Below are positions 19,464-29,508 of a stretch of 64,000 bases of DNA, one piece after another (position 1 is the first letter of the stretch; each line of letters starts with the position of its first letter). Source of the DNA: Bryobacterales bacterium (lineage in GTDB: Bacteria > Acidobacteriota > Terriglobia > Bryobacterales > UBA6623). The translations under genes and the position numbers were made by a program. The stretch covers positions 31,701-95,700 of the forward strand of contig JAPOOG010000072.1 of assembly GCA_026713545.1 (NCBI GenBank), read 5' to 3'. The notes under the pieces were generated by a model. That model did no database searches, was not told the DNA's origin, and worked only from the letters and a program-made list of their open reading frames with translations.

Positions 19464-20711
19464 ATGAACCGCTACGACGCCATCGTGATCGGCGCAGGGC
19501 CTTCCGGTTCCACCGCCGCGGCAGTTCTGGCTTCCAAAGGCCGCCGCGTCCTCGCCATCGAGCGGGAAAAGTTTCCACGGTATCACGTCGGGGAGTCGCT
19601 CATCCCGTACACCTATTTCCCACTCGAGCGCATCGGCATGATCGAGCGCATGAAGAAATCACACTTCCCCAGCAAGTACAGCGTCCAGTTCGTCGGCCGC
19701 AGCGGGAACCTCTCGCAGCCGTTCTACTTCTTCGAGCACCTCAACCACGAGGCAGCCTGCACCTGGCAGGTGCTTCGCAGCGAGTTCGACCAGATGCTTA
19801 TGGACAACGCCCGCGAAAAGGGCGTCAAAGTTCTGGAAGAAACAAAGGTCACAGAGACGATCGATGAAGACGGCGCCGTTACCGGCGTGCGTGCGAAAGC
19901 CAAGGACGGGAGCATGCGGGAGTTCCGCGCACCGATCACCATCGACGCCTCTGGGCGCGACTCACTCTCGATGCTCCGCAACAACTGGCGTGTGCGGGAC
20001 GACCAGCTCAAGAAGATTTCGATCTGGACCTATTACAAAGGCGCTCTTCGCGACCCCGGCCGTGATGAAGGCGCAACCACCATCGCCTCTATTCCTGAAC
20101 GCGGTTGGTTTTGGTACATCCCTCTCCCCGACGACATGGTCAGCGTCGGTGTCGTCGCGGAAAGCGAATACCTATATCGCGACACACGCGACCTCGAAGA
20201 AATCTTCCTTCGCGAGGTCACCAACAACCGCTGGATCGAGAAGCATCTTGCGATCGGTCGAAGAACGGAACCCTTGCGGGTCACCGGAGAGTTCTCCTAT
20301 CGCTCTCGCTACACTGCGGCCGACGGGTTGGTCCTGACTGGAGACGCCTTCGGTTTCCTCGACCCCGTGTTTTCCTCGGGACTCTTCTTCGCGCTGCGGG
20401 GCGGAGAACTCGTCGCCGACGCCGTCGACGCGGCGCTCACTGCAGGCGACTACTCAGCCGGGCGCTTCAACGACTACGCCAACGAGATGTGCAGCGGTAT
20501 GGAAGCAATGCGCCGCCTGGTCTACGCTTTCTACGACCACGGCTTCAGCTTCGCTGACCTGATGAAGGAGCACCCTGAACTCAGCCCCGACCTGACCGAT
20601 TGCCTGATTGGAAACCTATCCCGCGATTTCGAGCCACTCTTCAAAGCAGTGTCGAAGTTCGCCGCCGTCCCGGATCCGCTGTCCCACGGCCGTCCGCTGG
20701 CGGCCGCGTGA
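19464..20711 (+). CDS. FAD-dependent oxidoreductase, tryptophan halogenase / geranylgeranyl reductase-like family
   Basis: YDAIVIGAGPSGSTAAAVLASKGRRVLAIEREKFPRYHVGESLIP; LVLTGDAFGFLDPVFSSGLFFAL. Confidence 0.85.
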   Translation: MNRYDAIVIGAGPSGSTAAAVLASKGRRVLAIEREKFPRYHVGESLIPYTYFPLERIGMIERMKKSHFPSKYSVQFVGRSGNLSQPFYFFEHLNHEAACTWQVLRSEFDQMLMDNAREKGVKVLEETKVTETIDEDGAVTGVRAKAKDGSMREFRAPITIDASGRDSLSMLRNNWRVRDDQLKKISIWTYYKGALRDPGRDEGATTIASIPERGWFWYIPLPDDMVSVGVVAESEYLYRDTRDLEEIFLREVTNNRWIEKHLAIGRRTEPLRVTGEFSYRSRYTAADGLVLTGDAFGFLDPVFSSGLFFALRGGELVADAVDAALTAGDYSAGRFNDYANEMCSGMEAMRRLVYAFYDHGFSFADLMKEHPELSPDLTDCLIGNLSRDFEPLFKAVSKFAAVPDPLSHGRPLAAA

Positions 20712-22036
20712 ACGGCCGCCGGTATGTTGTTGCCAACCGCATGAACTCATTGAAGACGCTGCATCTCGACAGAGGCGCGCTCAAAGCGCACCAGTTGAAG
20801 AAACTGCATGCTCTTCTAAAGACGACCCTTGTCGATAACTCCTTCTACAAGGCGAAGCTGCGGGCCGCTGGTACCGATCACCTGCCCGAGAGCCTCGACG
20901 ACTTCATCGCCCGGACACCCATGACGACCAAGCGGGAGCTGGTCGACGATCAACGACGGAACCCACCGTACGGGTCCAACCGTGCCTTCCCGATCGAGCA
21001 CTACTGTCGGTACCACCAGACCAGCGGTACGACCTCCACTCCAGTTCGCTGGCTTGACACGCGCGAGAGTTGGAACTGGATGGTCGACTCCTGGAAGCAT
21101 ATCTTCGAGTCCGCCGGAATCACGGCACAAGATCGGATCTTCTTCCCCTTCTCCTTCGGTCCGTTCCTCGGTTTCTGGTCAGCCTTTGACGCGGCGAACC
21201 GGATGGGCAGTCTCACGATTCCCGGCGGCGGACAGCGCAGTGCGGCACGGCTCACCACCATCATCGACAATGCCGTCACCGCAATCTGCGCCACGCCTAC
21301 GTACGCGATTCATCTTGGGGAAGCGGCCCGCGAAGAGAACATCACCCTCTCGGCCTCGAAGGTTCGGGCGATCATCGTTGCCGGCGAACCGGGCGGCACG
21401 ATCCCGTCAACTCGCGGGCTGATCGAAAAACTCTGGCCGGGCACCCGCGTGTTCGATCACTACGGCATGACTGAAGTCGGGCCTGTCAGCTACGAATGCC
21501 CCCGCCGCCGGGGCGTCGCCCACGTGATGGAATCGGCCTACCTTGCCGAGGTCATCGATCCGGAAACACTCGCGCGGGTGAAGCCGGACGACATCGGCGA
21601 ACTTGTCCTTACGCCCCTCGGCCGCCTCGGGTCACCCGTGATTCGCTACCGGACGGGCGACCTCGTACGACCCGCGAACCCCGCACGCTGCGAGTGCGGC
21701 AGCTACGAGCTGTCTTTGGAAGGGGGCATCCTCGGGCGGACAGATGACATGGTGATCGTGCGCGGAGTCAACCTCTACCCCAGCGCCGTCGAGGACGTGC
21801 TGCGAGCTGATGGCGGGATCGCGGAATTCCAAGTTGATATCAGCACCAACAACGACTTGACGGAGCTGCGGCTTCGGGTCGAGCCTTCCGCCCCGGTCAC
21901 GGACCCATCTCGTTTCGCAATTCATGTCGAGCAGGCCCTTCACCGCGCGTTCGGCCTTCGCTTCTCGGTGGAATGCGTCACCCCCGGCACACTTCCTCGA
22001 TTCGAGATGAAAGCAAAGCGCTGGAAACACAAATGA
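20708..22036 (+). CDS. phenylacetate-CoA ligase (PaaK)-like AMP-dependent ligase
   Basis: HYCRYHQTSGTTSTPVRW, VFDHYGMTEVGPVSYEC, RTGDLV, GRTDDMVIVRGVNLYPSAVE. GTG at 20708 overlaps upstream stop; ATG alternative at 20741. Confidence 0.88.
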   Translation: MNGRRYVVANRMNSLKTLHLDRGALKAHQLKKLHALLKTTLVDNSFYKAKLRAAGTDHLPESLDDFIARTPMTTKRELVDDQRRNPPYGSNRAFPIEHYCRYHQTSGTTSTPVRWLDTRESWNWMVDSWKHIFESAGITAQDRIFFPFSFGPFLGFWSAFDAANRMGSLTIPGGGQRSAARLTTIIDNAVTAICATPTYAIHLGEAAREENITLSASKVRAIIVAGEPGGTIPSTRGLIEKLWPGTRVFDHYGMTEVGPVSYECPRRRGVAHVMESAYLAEVIDPETLARVKPDDIGELVLTPLGRLGSPVIRYRTGDLVRPANPARCECGSYELSLEGGILGRTDDMVIVRGVNLYPSAVEDVLRADGGIAEFQVDISTNNDLTELRLRVEPSAPVTDPSRFAIHVEQALHRAFGLRFSVECVTPGTLPRFEMKAKRWKHK

Positions 22037-22281
22037 ACCGGAGTCCGGAAGCCTCCTGCCGAATACCCTGTTCTTCCGAGCCCGAGCACAAACCGTAACG
22101 CGCAGCTCGCCCGGAAGCCTTCCTCACTGACGAGCACTTATCTTGGCGCCACGGCGAGCAGACGACACGCAACCCATCCCAACGGGATGAAAGGTTAGCA
22201 GACGCCGTAGAAGCGGACCCCGAGACAGAGACGATATGCCGACGAAGCGCCGATGATACAATGAGAGCCGCTCAGCACAGG

Positions 22282-22313
22282 AAAGGCCGCGCGCACTCGG
22301 CGCGCGGCCTTTT
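22282..22313 (+). terminator. rho-independent-like terminator
   Basis: AAAGGCCGCGCGC-ACTCG-GCGCGCGGCCTTT perfect 13-bp stem followed by T. Confidence 0.75.
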
Positions 22314-22345
22314 CAGAAACCAAGCCTTTAGTTATTTCCCCTTCC

Positions 22346-22421
22346 GGGCGCGTAGCTCAATTGGTAGAGCAAGTGACTCTTAATCACTAGGTTCGGGGTT
22401 CGATTCCCTGCGCGCTCACCA
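22346..22421 (+). tRNA. tRNA-Lys (anticodon CTT), CCA encoded
   Basis: GGGCGCG acceptor pairs with CGCGCTC; anticodon stem AGTGA/TCACT, loop CTCTTAA; T-arm GGTTCGATTCC; ends ACCA. Confidence 0.93.
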
Positions 22422-22664
22422 TTTCTTTTCAACAACTCACTGGATAAACGCCCTTGCCGACATCATGCTCGTGTCAGCACTATGTCAGCATAAGCTCCCC
22501 GTCACCTCTGTCAATCCATACCGACCGACGAGAATGGTGCTCTTCAGCGACGTGACACATGCCGCAGGGCAGGCTTTGCTCCCGATCCAGCATTCTCGTA
22601 AAGACTCAAACTTCGGGGATCTGGAATTTACGGATCTTGCGGAAGTGGATGTTGAAGGGTACGG

Positions 22665-25049
22665 TTATTCCTCAGCCCGTTGCAGGAAAACGTCACTGGT
22701 GACGATCGCGGTGACCGCCGCAGAGAACCGGTATCCGTTGTCTTCCAGAGCACGGCGTATCGAGAGCAACGTATGGAAGTCGCCGGATTGCAGATTGCGA
22801 GTCAGGGCGTACGTCATGAGGCGTTTGGAAAAATTGTCGACGAACTTCCGCCGTTGCGGACCTTGCAGAAGATAACGTTTGAGATCTTCGAGTCCGTGCA
22901 GCGTGGTGCCATCCGGCAATTCGGCCCAGTCAGCAAGCGAGCCGCCGTTTACCGATTTCGAGTTCGTCCGACGGCCAATCCCGTCGAACTCTTCCAGCGA
23001 GAGCCCCAGAGCATCCATGCGGCTATGACAGCCGGCACAACGGGTTTCTCGACGGTGCCGTGCCATCATTTCAGCCAAGGTCAACGGACGTCCGTCATCG
23101 GCTTGGACGTCCTCCAGTTTGTCGACCGTGACGGGCGGCGGCAACGGTGGCGTGCCAAGAATCTCGCGCAGTATATAAGCGCCACGTTCCACGGCGCTAC
23201 GCCGGTCCGGATGCGAAGTCAGACTCAGAATCCCGGCCATACCCAATAAGCCGCCCCGACCGTCGCGATCCGTGAATCGGACTCTCTGAAAACCCTCACT
23301 GGTGACGTCTGCCATTGCATAGTACGCCGCCAGTTCGCGATTCACAAACGTGAAATCAGAGTCGATGAGGTTCAGGATGCTCAGATCACGGCGAATGATT
23401 TCCTCGACGAAATAAAGCACTTCGTCATACATCGCCCTTTGCAGCGATTCGGTGAACTCCGGAAAGCGCTGAGGGCTGATGTCGAGATGGTCGGCGATCT
23501 TGTTGAACTTGAGCCAATACCCGGCGAACTGCGTCGCCAGGGCGGCAGCCTTCCGGTCCGAAAGCATTCGCCTTACCTGAGCTTTCAGCACCTCAGGATG
23601 GTGCAACCGCTGCTCGAAGGCTAAACGAGTCAGTTCCTCATCCGGCGGCCCGGACCATAGAAAATACGACAGTCGGGACGCTACTTCGTGATCGGACAAC
23701 GGAGCGGTCGCTTCGGATTTCTCCCGTTTCTTGTCACTCCAGTTGATCACCATTCTTTCCCAGCGGTGCTCCTCGGGCAAGTAGACAAACTGCGGCGAGG
23801 CCAAGATACCCTGCAATACCTGTCGACAGGCGCCCTCGAAATTCTTGCCGCTTTTGATCTGTTCGTCATAAAGGCCCTTGAGGCCGGCAGTCTCCTCTTC
23901 GTGCAGAGGTCGGCGGTAGGCCCGGGCGGCGAAGGCGGACAGGTGTTGGTAGGCCGCAGCTTGCAATTCGGACGGCGGAGTCGGGTACGAGGAGTCGAGC
24001 CGAGCCGGTCGCGGCTCTGGGTGAAAACGGATGCCCTTGTCAGGATCGACTGAGGCGTGTACGACAATCTGATCTGCTGCCAGCAGATAACGCGACAACT
24101 TCGAAGGGGATAACTGCATCTCGAGCCCCTGGTTCACAAAGCCGCCGTCACTGGCTGTTCCACCTGGCTGCGTAAGGCTACCGAGGCCCAGGTCGAGACC
24201 GGTCAATTCGCGCACCGTGTTGTCGTACTCGAAAGGCGTCATCTGCCGCAGCCGCGCATTGCTGGCGCGGGACGAGTCGGGTGTGATGCGCGATTCCATC
24301 TCCTTTTCGAACCACAGGCCGAAGAGTTCCCGTTCTTCTTCGGAGGGTTGGCGTTTCTGGCTCGGATGAGGCATTGCGCCGGTGGTGATGGCGCGTGCAA
24401 TCTTCTCCCACTGCTGATGCCAACTACTGAGATCCTCACCTGGCCACTGATCCGTGTATTCCTCAATGGCAAGTCCGCCTTCACGGCTCTGTTTGCCGTG
24501 GCAGTCGTAGCAGTAATGCCGCAGGAAGGGATGGATCTCCTTTTCGAATGTCAACTCTTTAGCCGGCCCGGACAGAACTTGATATGCCACAGCCACAGGT
24601 TGTTCCGGCGCCATCTCTAACGCAATGTCCCCTTCCTGCTTGTCCGCCGGCCAAGCACCCTCGTCGATCCATCTTGCAATGACCCTGATTTGTTCCTCGC
24701 CAGGTCTGGGATTGCCCTGGGGAGGCATCGCGAGGCTGTCCGCGGGAGGAGCCGACAGACGTTGTATCAGCAGACTTTGGGAAGACTGTCGGGCAATGAT
24801 CACCCGGCCGTTGTCACTGCCCTGCAGTGCAGTTTCACGGCGGTCCAGCCGCAGGCCGGCCATCTGGGTTTCCGAGCCGTGGCACCGCAAACAAAATTGC
24901 TCGAAGATCGGTCGAACCTTCGTATCCCATTCCTGGGGTTGATCATTGTTCGCCGCGAGGGCGGGAAAATAAACCATCCCGACACCAAGGAAAAGAGCGA
25001 GTCCGCGGGCACTGATGACGGGCCGGATGGCGAAGCGGGCAGGCTGCAT
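22665..25049 (-). CDS. DUF1592-type (planctomycete-cytochrome-like) c-type heme protein
   Basis: Heme motifs CLRCH and CYDCH, CAGCH near C-terminus; RLSYFLWSGPPDEEL; RRSAVERGAYILREILGTPPLPPPV. Confidence 0.88.
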   Translation of the reverse strand: MQPARFAIRPVISARGLALFLGVGMVYFPALAANNDQPQEWDTKVRPIFEQFCLRCHGSETQMAGLRLDRRETALQGSDNGRVIIARQSSQSLLIQRLSAPPADSLAMPPQGNPRPGEEQIRVIARWIDEGAWPADKQEGDIALEMAPEQPVAVAYQVLSGPAKELTFEKEIHPFLRHYCYDCHGKQSREGGLAIEEYTDQWPGEDLSSWHQQWEKIARAITTGAMPHPSQKRQPSEEERELFGLWFEKEMESRITPDSSRASNARLRQMTPFEYDNTVRELTGLDLGLGSLTQPGGTASDGGFVNQGLEMQLSPSKLSRYLLAADQIVVHASVDPDKGIRFHPEPRPARLDSSYPTPPSELQAAAYQHLSAFAARAYRRPLHEEETAGLKGLYDEQIKSGKNFEGACRQVLQGILASPQFVYLPEEHRWERMVINWSDKKREKSEATAPLSDHEVASRLSYFLWSGPPDEELTRLAFEQRLHHPEVLKAQVRRMLSDRKAAALATQFAGYWLKFNKIADHLDISPQRFPEFTESLQRAMYDEVLYFVEEIIRRDLSILNLIDSDFTFVNRELAAYYAMADVTSEGFQRVRFTDRDGRGGLLGMAGILSLTSHPDRRSAVERGAYILREILGTPPLPPPVTVDKLEDVQADDGRPLTLAEMMARHRRETRCAGCHSRMDALGLSLEEFDGIGRRTNSKSVNGGSLADWAELPDGTTLHGLEDLKRYLLQGPQRRKFVDNFSKRLMTYALTRNLQSGDFHTLLSIRRALEDNGYRFSAAVTAIVTSDVFLQRAEE

Positions 25050-25059
25050 GGGGATCTTC

Positions 25060-26409
25060 TTATCCCGCTAACGACGAACCATACGACTCGGTCGCCTCCT
25101 GAAACCCGTCCAGCGGGGCGCCCATGGTTTCTGCGATAGACAAAAAGAGCCGAGACATCGAGCCGCCTTGGAAATCGATGGCCCGCCCGGTCTTGATCCT
25201 GCCGCCGCCACCGCCAGCCAGAAGCAATGGATACTGCGTGCAGGTATGGCGGTTTCCGTCCCACATATCGGATCCGATCATGACCATCGAATTGTCCAGC
25301 AGCGTGCAATCCCCTTCCTGCACTTCGTCCATCTTCTGCAGCAAATAAGCGTATTGAGAGATATGCCAGCGGTTGATGAGATGGTATTGGTGCAGCGAAA
25401 TCGGTGTTTCCTTGTGGTGGCTCAATGCATGCCACTGGCCAGAGACGCCAGGCAGGAAGCTGAAGTCCATATATTTTGGGCCGTAGCTGTCAAACATGAA
25501 CGTCAGCACGCGGGTCTTATCCATTCGCAAGGCCAGCACGATCAAATCAAGCATCAATCGGGTGTGTTTGCGGAAGTTCTCCGGCTGATAGAGAGCAAAA
25601 TCCGGTGTCTCGCCGGCACCGCTCGGGTCATCAGCGTGATAACGCTTGGAGATGGAAGGGGCAGTCGCCTGTTGACGTTGCCAAGCGTTCTTTTCCTGCT
25701 CCAGGCGCTCGATCCGCAGCTCCAATTCGCGAATGCCCTCGAAGTATTCGGCCAAAGTCTGGCTGTCTTGCGCACTGATGCGTTTTTCAAGATCCTTGGC
25801 CTGACCGAGCACAAAGTCGAGCACGCTCTTGTCCCGCTTCAACCAGGACTTATCGGAGAACAAAGCCGCGAACGTCATGGCGGGATCGATTTCCTTGGAA
25901 AGAGGCTTGTCAGGACCTCTCCAAGAGATGCTGGAATCATAGAAGGCACGGCCGTTTCTTGAGGGAGCAATGCCCAGCACGAGCGAACGAAACTCGGTTT
26001 GGTCGCCGATCCGAGCGGCGATCTGCTGATCGAAAGAAATGCCTGATCGGTTATGGTCCCGCCCTCCTGGTTCGCCTGTCAGAAAGGCGGCGACCTTGCC
26101 GGCATGTCCGCGCACTTTGCTCAGATGCAGATGGGACATGTCCTGAAGGACATTGACCTTGTGCTTGATCTCTTCCAGCGGCTCAAGAGTAGGCTCGAGC
26201 TTCAGATCTTCGCCCGAACCGGAGGCTCCCCATTGATGCGTATTGACACCGAGCGGGAAGAAAGTCGTCACAAAGCGAATCGGGGCCTGAGCAGCCGCCT
26301 GCTTTGCCGGAGCCGCAGTGAGCGTCGAGACGGATTCCAGCCAAGGCAGAGTGAGGCTCACTCCCGCAGCTTTCAGGAACGACCGGCGATTCGCTTGATG
26401 GTGTCTCAT
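25060..26409 (-). CDS. DUF1552 domain-containing secreted protein (Tat-like signal)
   Basis: MRHHQANRRSFLKAAGVSLTLPWLES; adjacent to the DUF1592 gene, the usual pairing. Confidence 0.87.
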   Translation of the reverse strand: MRHHQANRRSFLKAAGVSLTLPWLESVSTLTAAPAKQAAAQAPIRFVTTFFPLGVNTHQWGASGSGEDLKLEPTLEPLEEIKHKVNVLQDMSHLHLSKVRGHAGKVAAFLTGEPGGRDHNRSGISFDQQIAARIGDQTEFRSLVLGIAPSRNGRAFYDSSISWRGPDKPLSKEIDPAMTFAALFSDKSWLKRDKSVLDFVLGQAKDLEKRISAQDSQTLAEYFEGIRELELRIERLEQEKNAWQRQQATAPSISKRYHADDPSGAGETPDFALYQPENFRKHTRLMLDLIVLALRMDKTRVLTFMFDSYGPKYMDFSFLPGVSGQWHALSHHKETPISLHQYHLINRWHISQYAYLLQKMDEVQEGDCTLLDNSMVMIGSDMWDGNRHTCTQYPLLLAGGGGGRIKTGRAIDFQGGSMSRLFLSIAETMGAPLDGFQEATESYGSSLAG

Positions 26410-26581
26410 GGATGATTCCCTTGGAGAAACGTCAACATGTTCGTCTGGCAGCGTTCAAACGACCGTCTCAGACAGAGCGAAGTACGCTCACATACTTGGC
26501 TAAAGTATACACCGGTCCAGATCTCCGAGGAAGTCGTAAGTGTGTGGTATCATAACCAGTCTGTAAAGTGAGAGGGCTGTC

Positions 26582-27169
26582 ATGTGGGGACACAAAGAAG
26601 AACCGTTACCAACGAAAACCACTACGCCGACAACCGGCCAACCAGTTTCCCGTTCCGACACGGCACAACCTTCAGGCTTGAGCGCGGCCGTCAGTCCGGC
26701 GGCCGATGTTGATCGCTCCGGGCAAGCCCAAGCGAAGATCGGAAAGACCCTCAAGCTCAAGGGTGAAATGACCGGCAGCGAAGACGTTTACGTCGATGGA
26801 GAAGTCGAAGGAACGATCGAGTTGCCTGAAAACACCTTGGTGGTCGGACCGAGCGGCAACGTTCGTGCGAAAGTGAAAGCCCGCTCAGTCACCATATTTG
26901 GTCATCTGGAAGGGAAAGTGCAGGCTGGCGAAAGGATTGAGATTCGCAAGACCGGATCGCTGGAAGGCGACTTGGTGACGCCTCGAATCGTCATCGAAGA
27001 CGGCGCAGTATTTCGGGGAAGCATTGATGTCATGAAACCTGAAATCAAAGAGAAAGTACCGCCGAAAGTGAGCAAACCCTCGCGGAGCAGACCACCGGTT
27101 GTAGCGGCATCAAGACCCGATCGGCCAACAATCTCCACGGTCGGATCAACTGGCAACTCGGGTTCCTAG
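26582..27169 (+). CDS. polymer-forming cytoskeletal protein (bactofilin)
   Basis: IGKTLKLKGEMTGSEDVYVDGEVEGTIELPENTLVVGPSGNVRAKVKARSVTIFGHLEGKV beta-helix repeat. Confidence 0.88.
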   Translation: MWGHKEEPLPTKTTTPTTGQPVSRSDTAQPSGLSAAVSPAADVDRSGQAQAKIGKTLKLKGEMTGSEDVYVDGEVEGTIELPENTLVVGPSGNVRAKVKARSVTIFGHLEGKVQAGERIEIRKTGSLEGDLVTPRIVIEDGAVFRGSIDVMKPEIKEKVPPKVSKPSRSRPPVVAASRPDRPTISTVGSTGNSGS

Positions 27170-27223
27170 GCAGCGCCCGGCAAGATCAGTCACGACAACA
27201 TCAGGGAATGCAGGGAGAACAAG

Positions 27224-27901
27224 TTGGCGGAGTTCTCCGACAGGTTAGTTGATAACAGCCAGCGCGCGGCCTCACCGGGTGCGTCCATCGGGGCGGATCC
27301 GTTCGATTCAACTCTCGCGCCAAGCTCCTCGAAGCGTTACAGCCGAGGTCTCAGATACTGCCTCTCTTCGCTGCCGGACACAGAGCACCGCCAAGTGCTT
27401 GACTTGGGCGGCTTGAGCGAATCGAGTGTCAGTTTCCTCAGTTCCTTAGGTTGCAGAATCCACGCGCTTGATTTGCTATCGTTGTTCGACGCTTATCAGG
27501 AGAAATTGCCGGGACAAAGGTTTAGTCCAGCCGACGCCAATTCATTCATCAAAGAATATCTCGGATACCCACCCGCGACCTTTGACATCATCCTCGTCTG
27601 GGATGTGATCGAATTCTTTGACACGGAAGTGCTCAAGCTTGCCGTGTCTCAATTCGGCCGGATTTTGCAACCCGGCGGGTCGCTGTTAACCTTTTTTCAC
27701 ACCAGGTCAAAGGGAATATCCGTCACGTCGAACCAGTATCAGATCGAAGATGCAGACTATCTCCGGATCCGGGAACGGCATCGAAGGCCGCTGTCCCATA
27801 CCTTCAATAATCGAAGTCTGGAGCGACTGTTCGGCGGTTTCGGTTCGCTGAAGTTTTTTTTGACACACGACAGCATCCGAGAGGTAATCGTAATACGCTA
27901 A
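27224..27901 (+). CDS. SAM-dependent methyltransferase-like protein
   Basis: RQVLDLGGLSESSVSFLSSLGCRIHALDLL...FDIILVWDVIEFFDTEVL...LQPGGSLLTFFHT. Confidence 0.7.
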   Translation: MAEFSDRLVDNSQRAASPGASIGADPFDSTLAPSSSKRYSRGLRYCLSSLPDTEHRQVLDLGGLSESSVSFLSSLGCRIHALDLLSLFDAYQEKLPGQRFSPADANSFIKEYLGYPPATFDIILVWDVIEFFDTEVLKLAVSQFGRILQPGGSLLTFFHTRSKGISVTSNQYQIEDADYLRIRERHRRPLSHTFNNRSLERLFGGFGSLKFFLTHDSIREVIVIR

Positions 27902-27919
27902 CCTGCGTCATACAGGTTA

Positions 27920-28924
27920 GTGGAGCACGCGTTCCCCAGAATCCGGCTTCTGTTTCTTCTGGCGATCACTGTCTCACCGGACCTCCCGGCAGCAGCATCG
28001 GACAGAGTCGATGATCGCGTCCTCGGGCACGATCATTTCTATAACCTCGAGTATAAGGAAGCGATTGAAGCGAACCGTCGGCTCGTTTCACAACAGCCGG
28101 ATGATCCGTCTGCGCACAATCGCTTAGCGACAGCGATTCTCTACAAAGAGCTGCTGCGACTGGGCAAGCTGGAAACAAAGGCTTTCAAAGGAGACACTCA
28201 ATTTCATGCCTGGGAGAAGCCAAACGCCGACCCCAAGGTCTGGAACGAATTCAAGGGCGTTTTGCTGCGTGGACGACAGATCGCCGAAGACATACTCGAG
28301 GCGGACTCACAAGATGTCAAGGCCCTTTTTGCGCTGTCAACCAACCATGGGCTCGAGAGCACCTATCAATTCATGGTGCGTACATCGTATTTCAGAGCAC
28401 TGCAGAGCAGTAACCGCGCGGACAGGCATAGCCGTGAATCGATCAAAACTCATCCCGAGTTCATCGACGGCTATCTCATCGCAGGCACACACGAATATGT
28501 CGTTGGCAACCTACCCTGGGCTTTGCGATTCATGGTGGCTGTGGGGGGCGTACGAGGTAGCAAGAAGAAGGGGGAGGAATATGTTCGACTTGTCGCCGAG
28601 AACGGCGATTTGGCGCGAGACTCTGCCCGTGCCTTGCTTGTGCTGTTGCTGCGCCGCGAGCAGAGGCCTCTCGAAGCCGTTCCAGTTCTCGAAGGCATCA
28701 TCCGCGATTTTCCGCGCAACTACCTCATGCATCTCGAGCTTGCCGGGCTATATGAAAATGCCGGTCAAGACAACACGGCGCTCGACATCTTCCGAAATAT
28801 ACAGGTCAAAGTGAAGACGAACACGGACCGATTCGGACGCATGCCCACCCGCGTGCAAGAAGCGCTCGCCCGCCGAATCGCGAAAGCCGAAAGGGAAATG
28901 GGAGTCAGGTCCGGCGGCTCATAG
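27920..28924 (+). CDS. TPR-like secreted hypothetical protein
   Basis: Signal-like N-terminus, helical repeats (YKEAIEANRRLVSQQPDDPSAHNRLATAIL). Confidence 0.6.
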   Translation: MEHAFPRIRLLFLLAITVSPDLPAAASDRVDDRVLGHDHFYNLEYKEAIEANRRLVSQQPDDPSAHNRLATAILYKELLRLGKLETKAFKGDTQFHAWEKPNADPKVWNEFKGVLLRGRQIAEDILEADSQDVKALFALSTNHGLESTYQFMVRTSYFRALQSSNRADRHSRESIKTHPEFIDGYLIAGTHEYVVGNLPWALRFMVAVGGVRGSKKKGEEYVRLVAENGDLARDSARALLVLLLRREQRPLEAVPVLEGIIRDFPRNYLMHLELAGLYENAGQDNTALDIFRNIQVKVKTNTDRFGRMPTRVQEALARRIAKAEREMGVRSGGS

Positions 28925-29061
28925 CACAGCCAATCGCCAACTTCTCCATGGCCTCGCCCTCATCTCTCGAATCGGCGACCCATTCACACACTCGGACTCC
29001 TGTGAGCCACATTGATCAACGCAAGCAGGATTGTTCCTGCCTTTCGTATGGAGGAGGGGAT

Positions 29062-29508
29062 TCACACCTGCCAGAAGGCTGCTAGTTTCCGCATCACTCG
29101 CTTCGCGTGTTGCGGGCTGCTTGCTGCGGCGAAAATGGTGTTGTCACCAGCGATCGTTCCGACTAAGCCGAGGTCGGTTTCGAAGTCCAATGCTTCTGCG
29201 ACCGTTCCCGCACTTCCGGGGAGCGTCTTGACAACGATGAGGTTGCTGGCGAGCTGAAGGTCGCGGACGAGCTTTCCCAGAACCCGCCGCAGCGTGTCGC
29301 GGTTTGCTTCCGAGGGTTGGAGCACGTCGCGCTCGCGGTAGCCCTCACGGGTCTTGACAACGCCCAATTCCCGCAGATCGCGGGAGAGCGTTCCCTGGCT
29401 GGCTTGGACACCGACGGACTTCAGGTGTCTGGCAAGGTCTTGCTGCGTGGTGACGGACCGGGAGCGTAGTATCTTTTGAATCTGCGCTTGCCGGAACGTC
29501 TTGGTCAT
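29062..29508 (-). CDS. argR: arginine repressor
   Basis: QIQKILRSRSVTTQQDLARHLKSVGVQASQGTLSRDLRELGVVK; GTIAGDNTIF. Within the arg operon. Confidence 0.93.
   Translation of the reverse strand: MTKTFRQAQIQKILRSRSVTTQQDLARHLKSVGVQASQGTLSRDLRELGVVKTREGYRERDVLQPSEANRDTLRRVLGKLVRDLQLASNLIVVKTLPGSAGTVAEALDFETDLGLVGTIAGDNTIFAAASSPQHAKRVMRKLAAFWQV

Noticed and set aside
22422-22664. Possible integrated-element border next to tRNA-Lys (tgtcagcactatgtcagca direct repeat)
   Set aside because: No integrase, att duplication or mobile genes seen nearby; a weak repeat alone is not enough.
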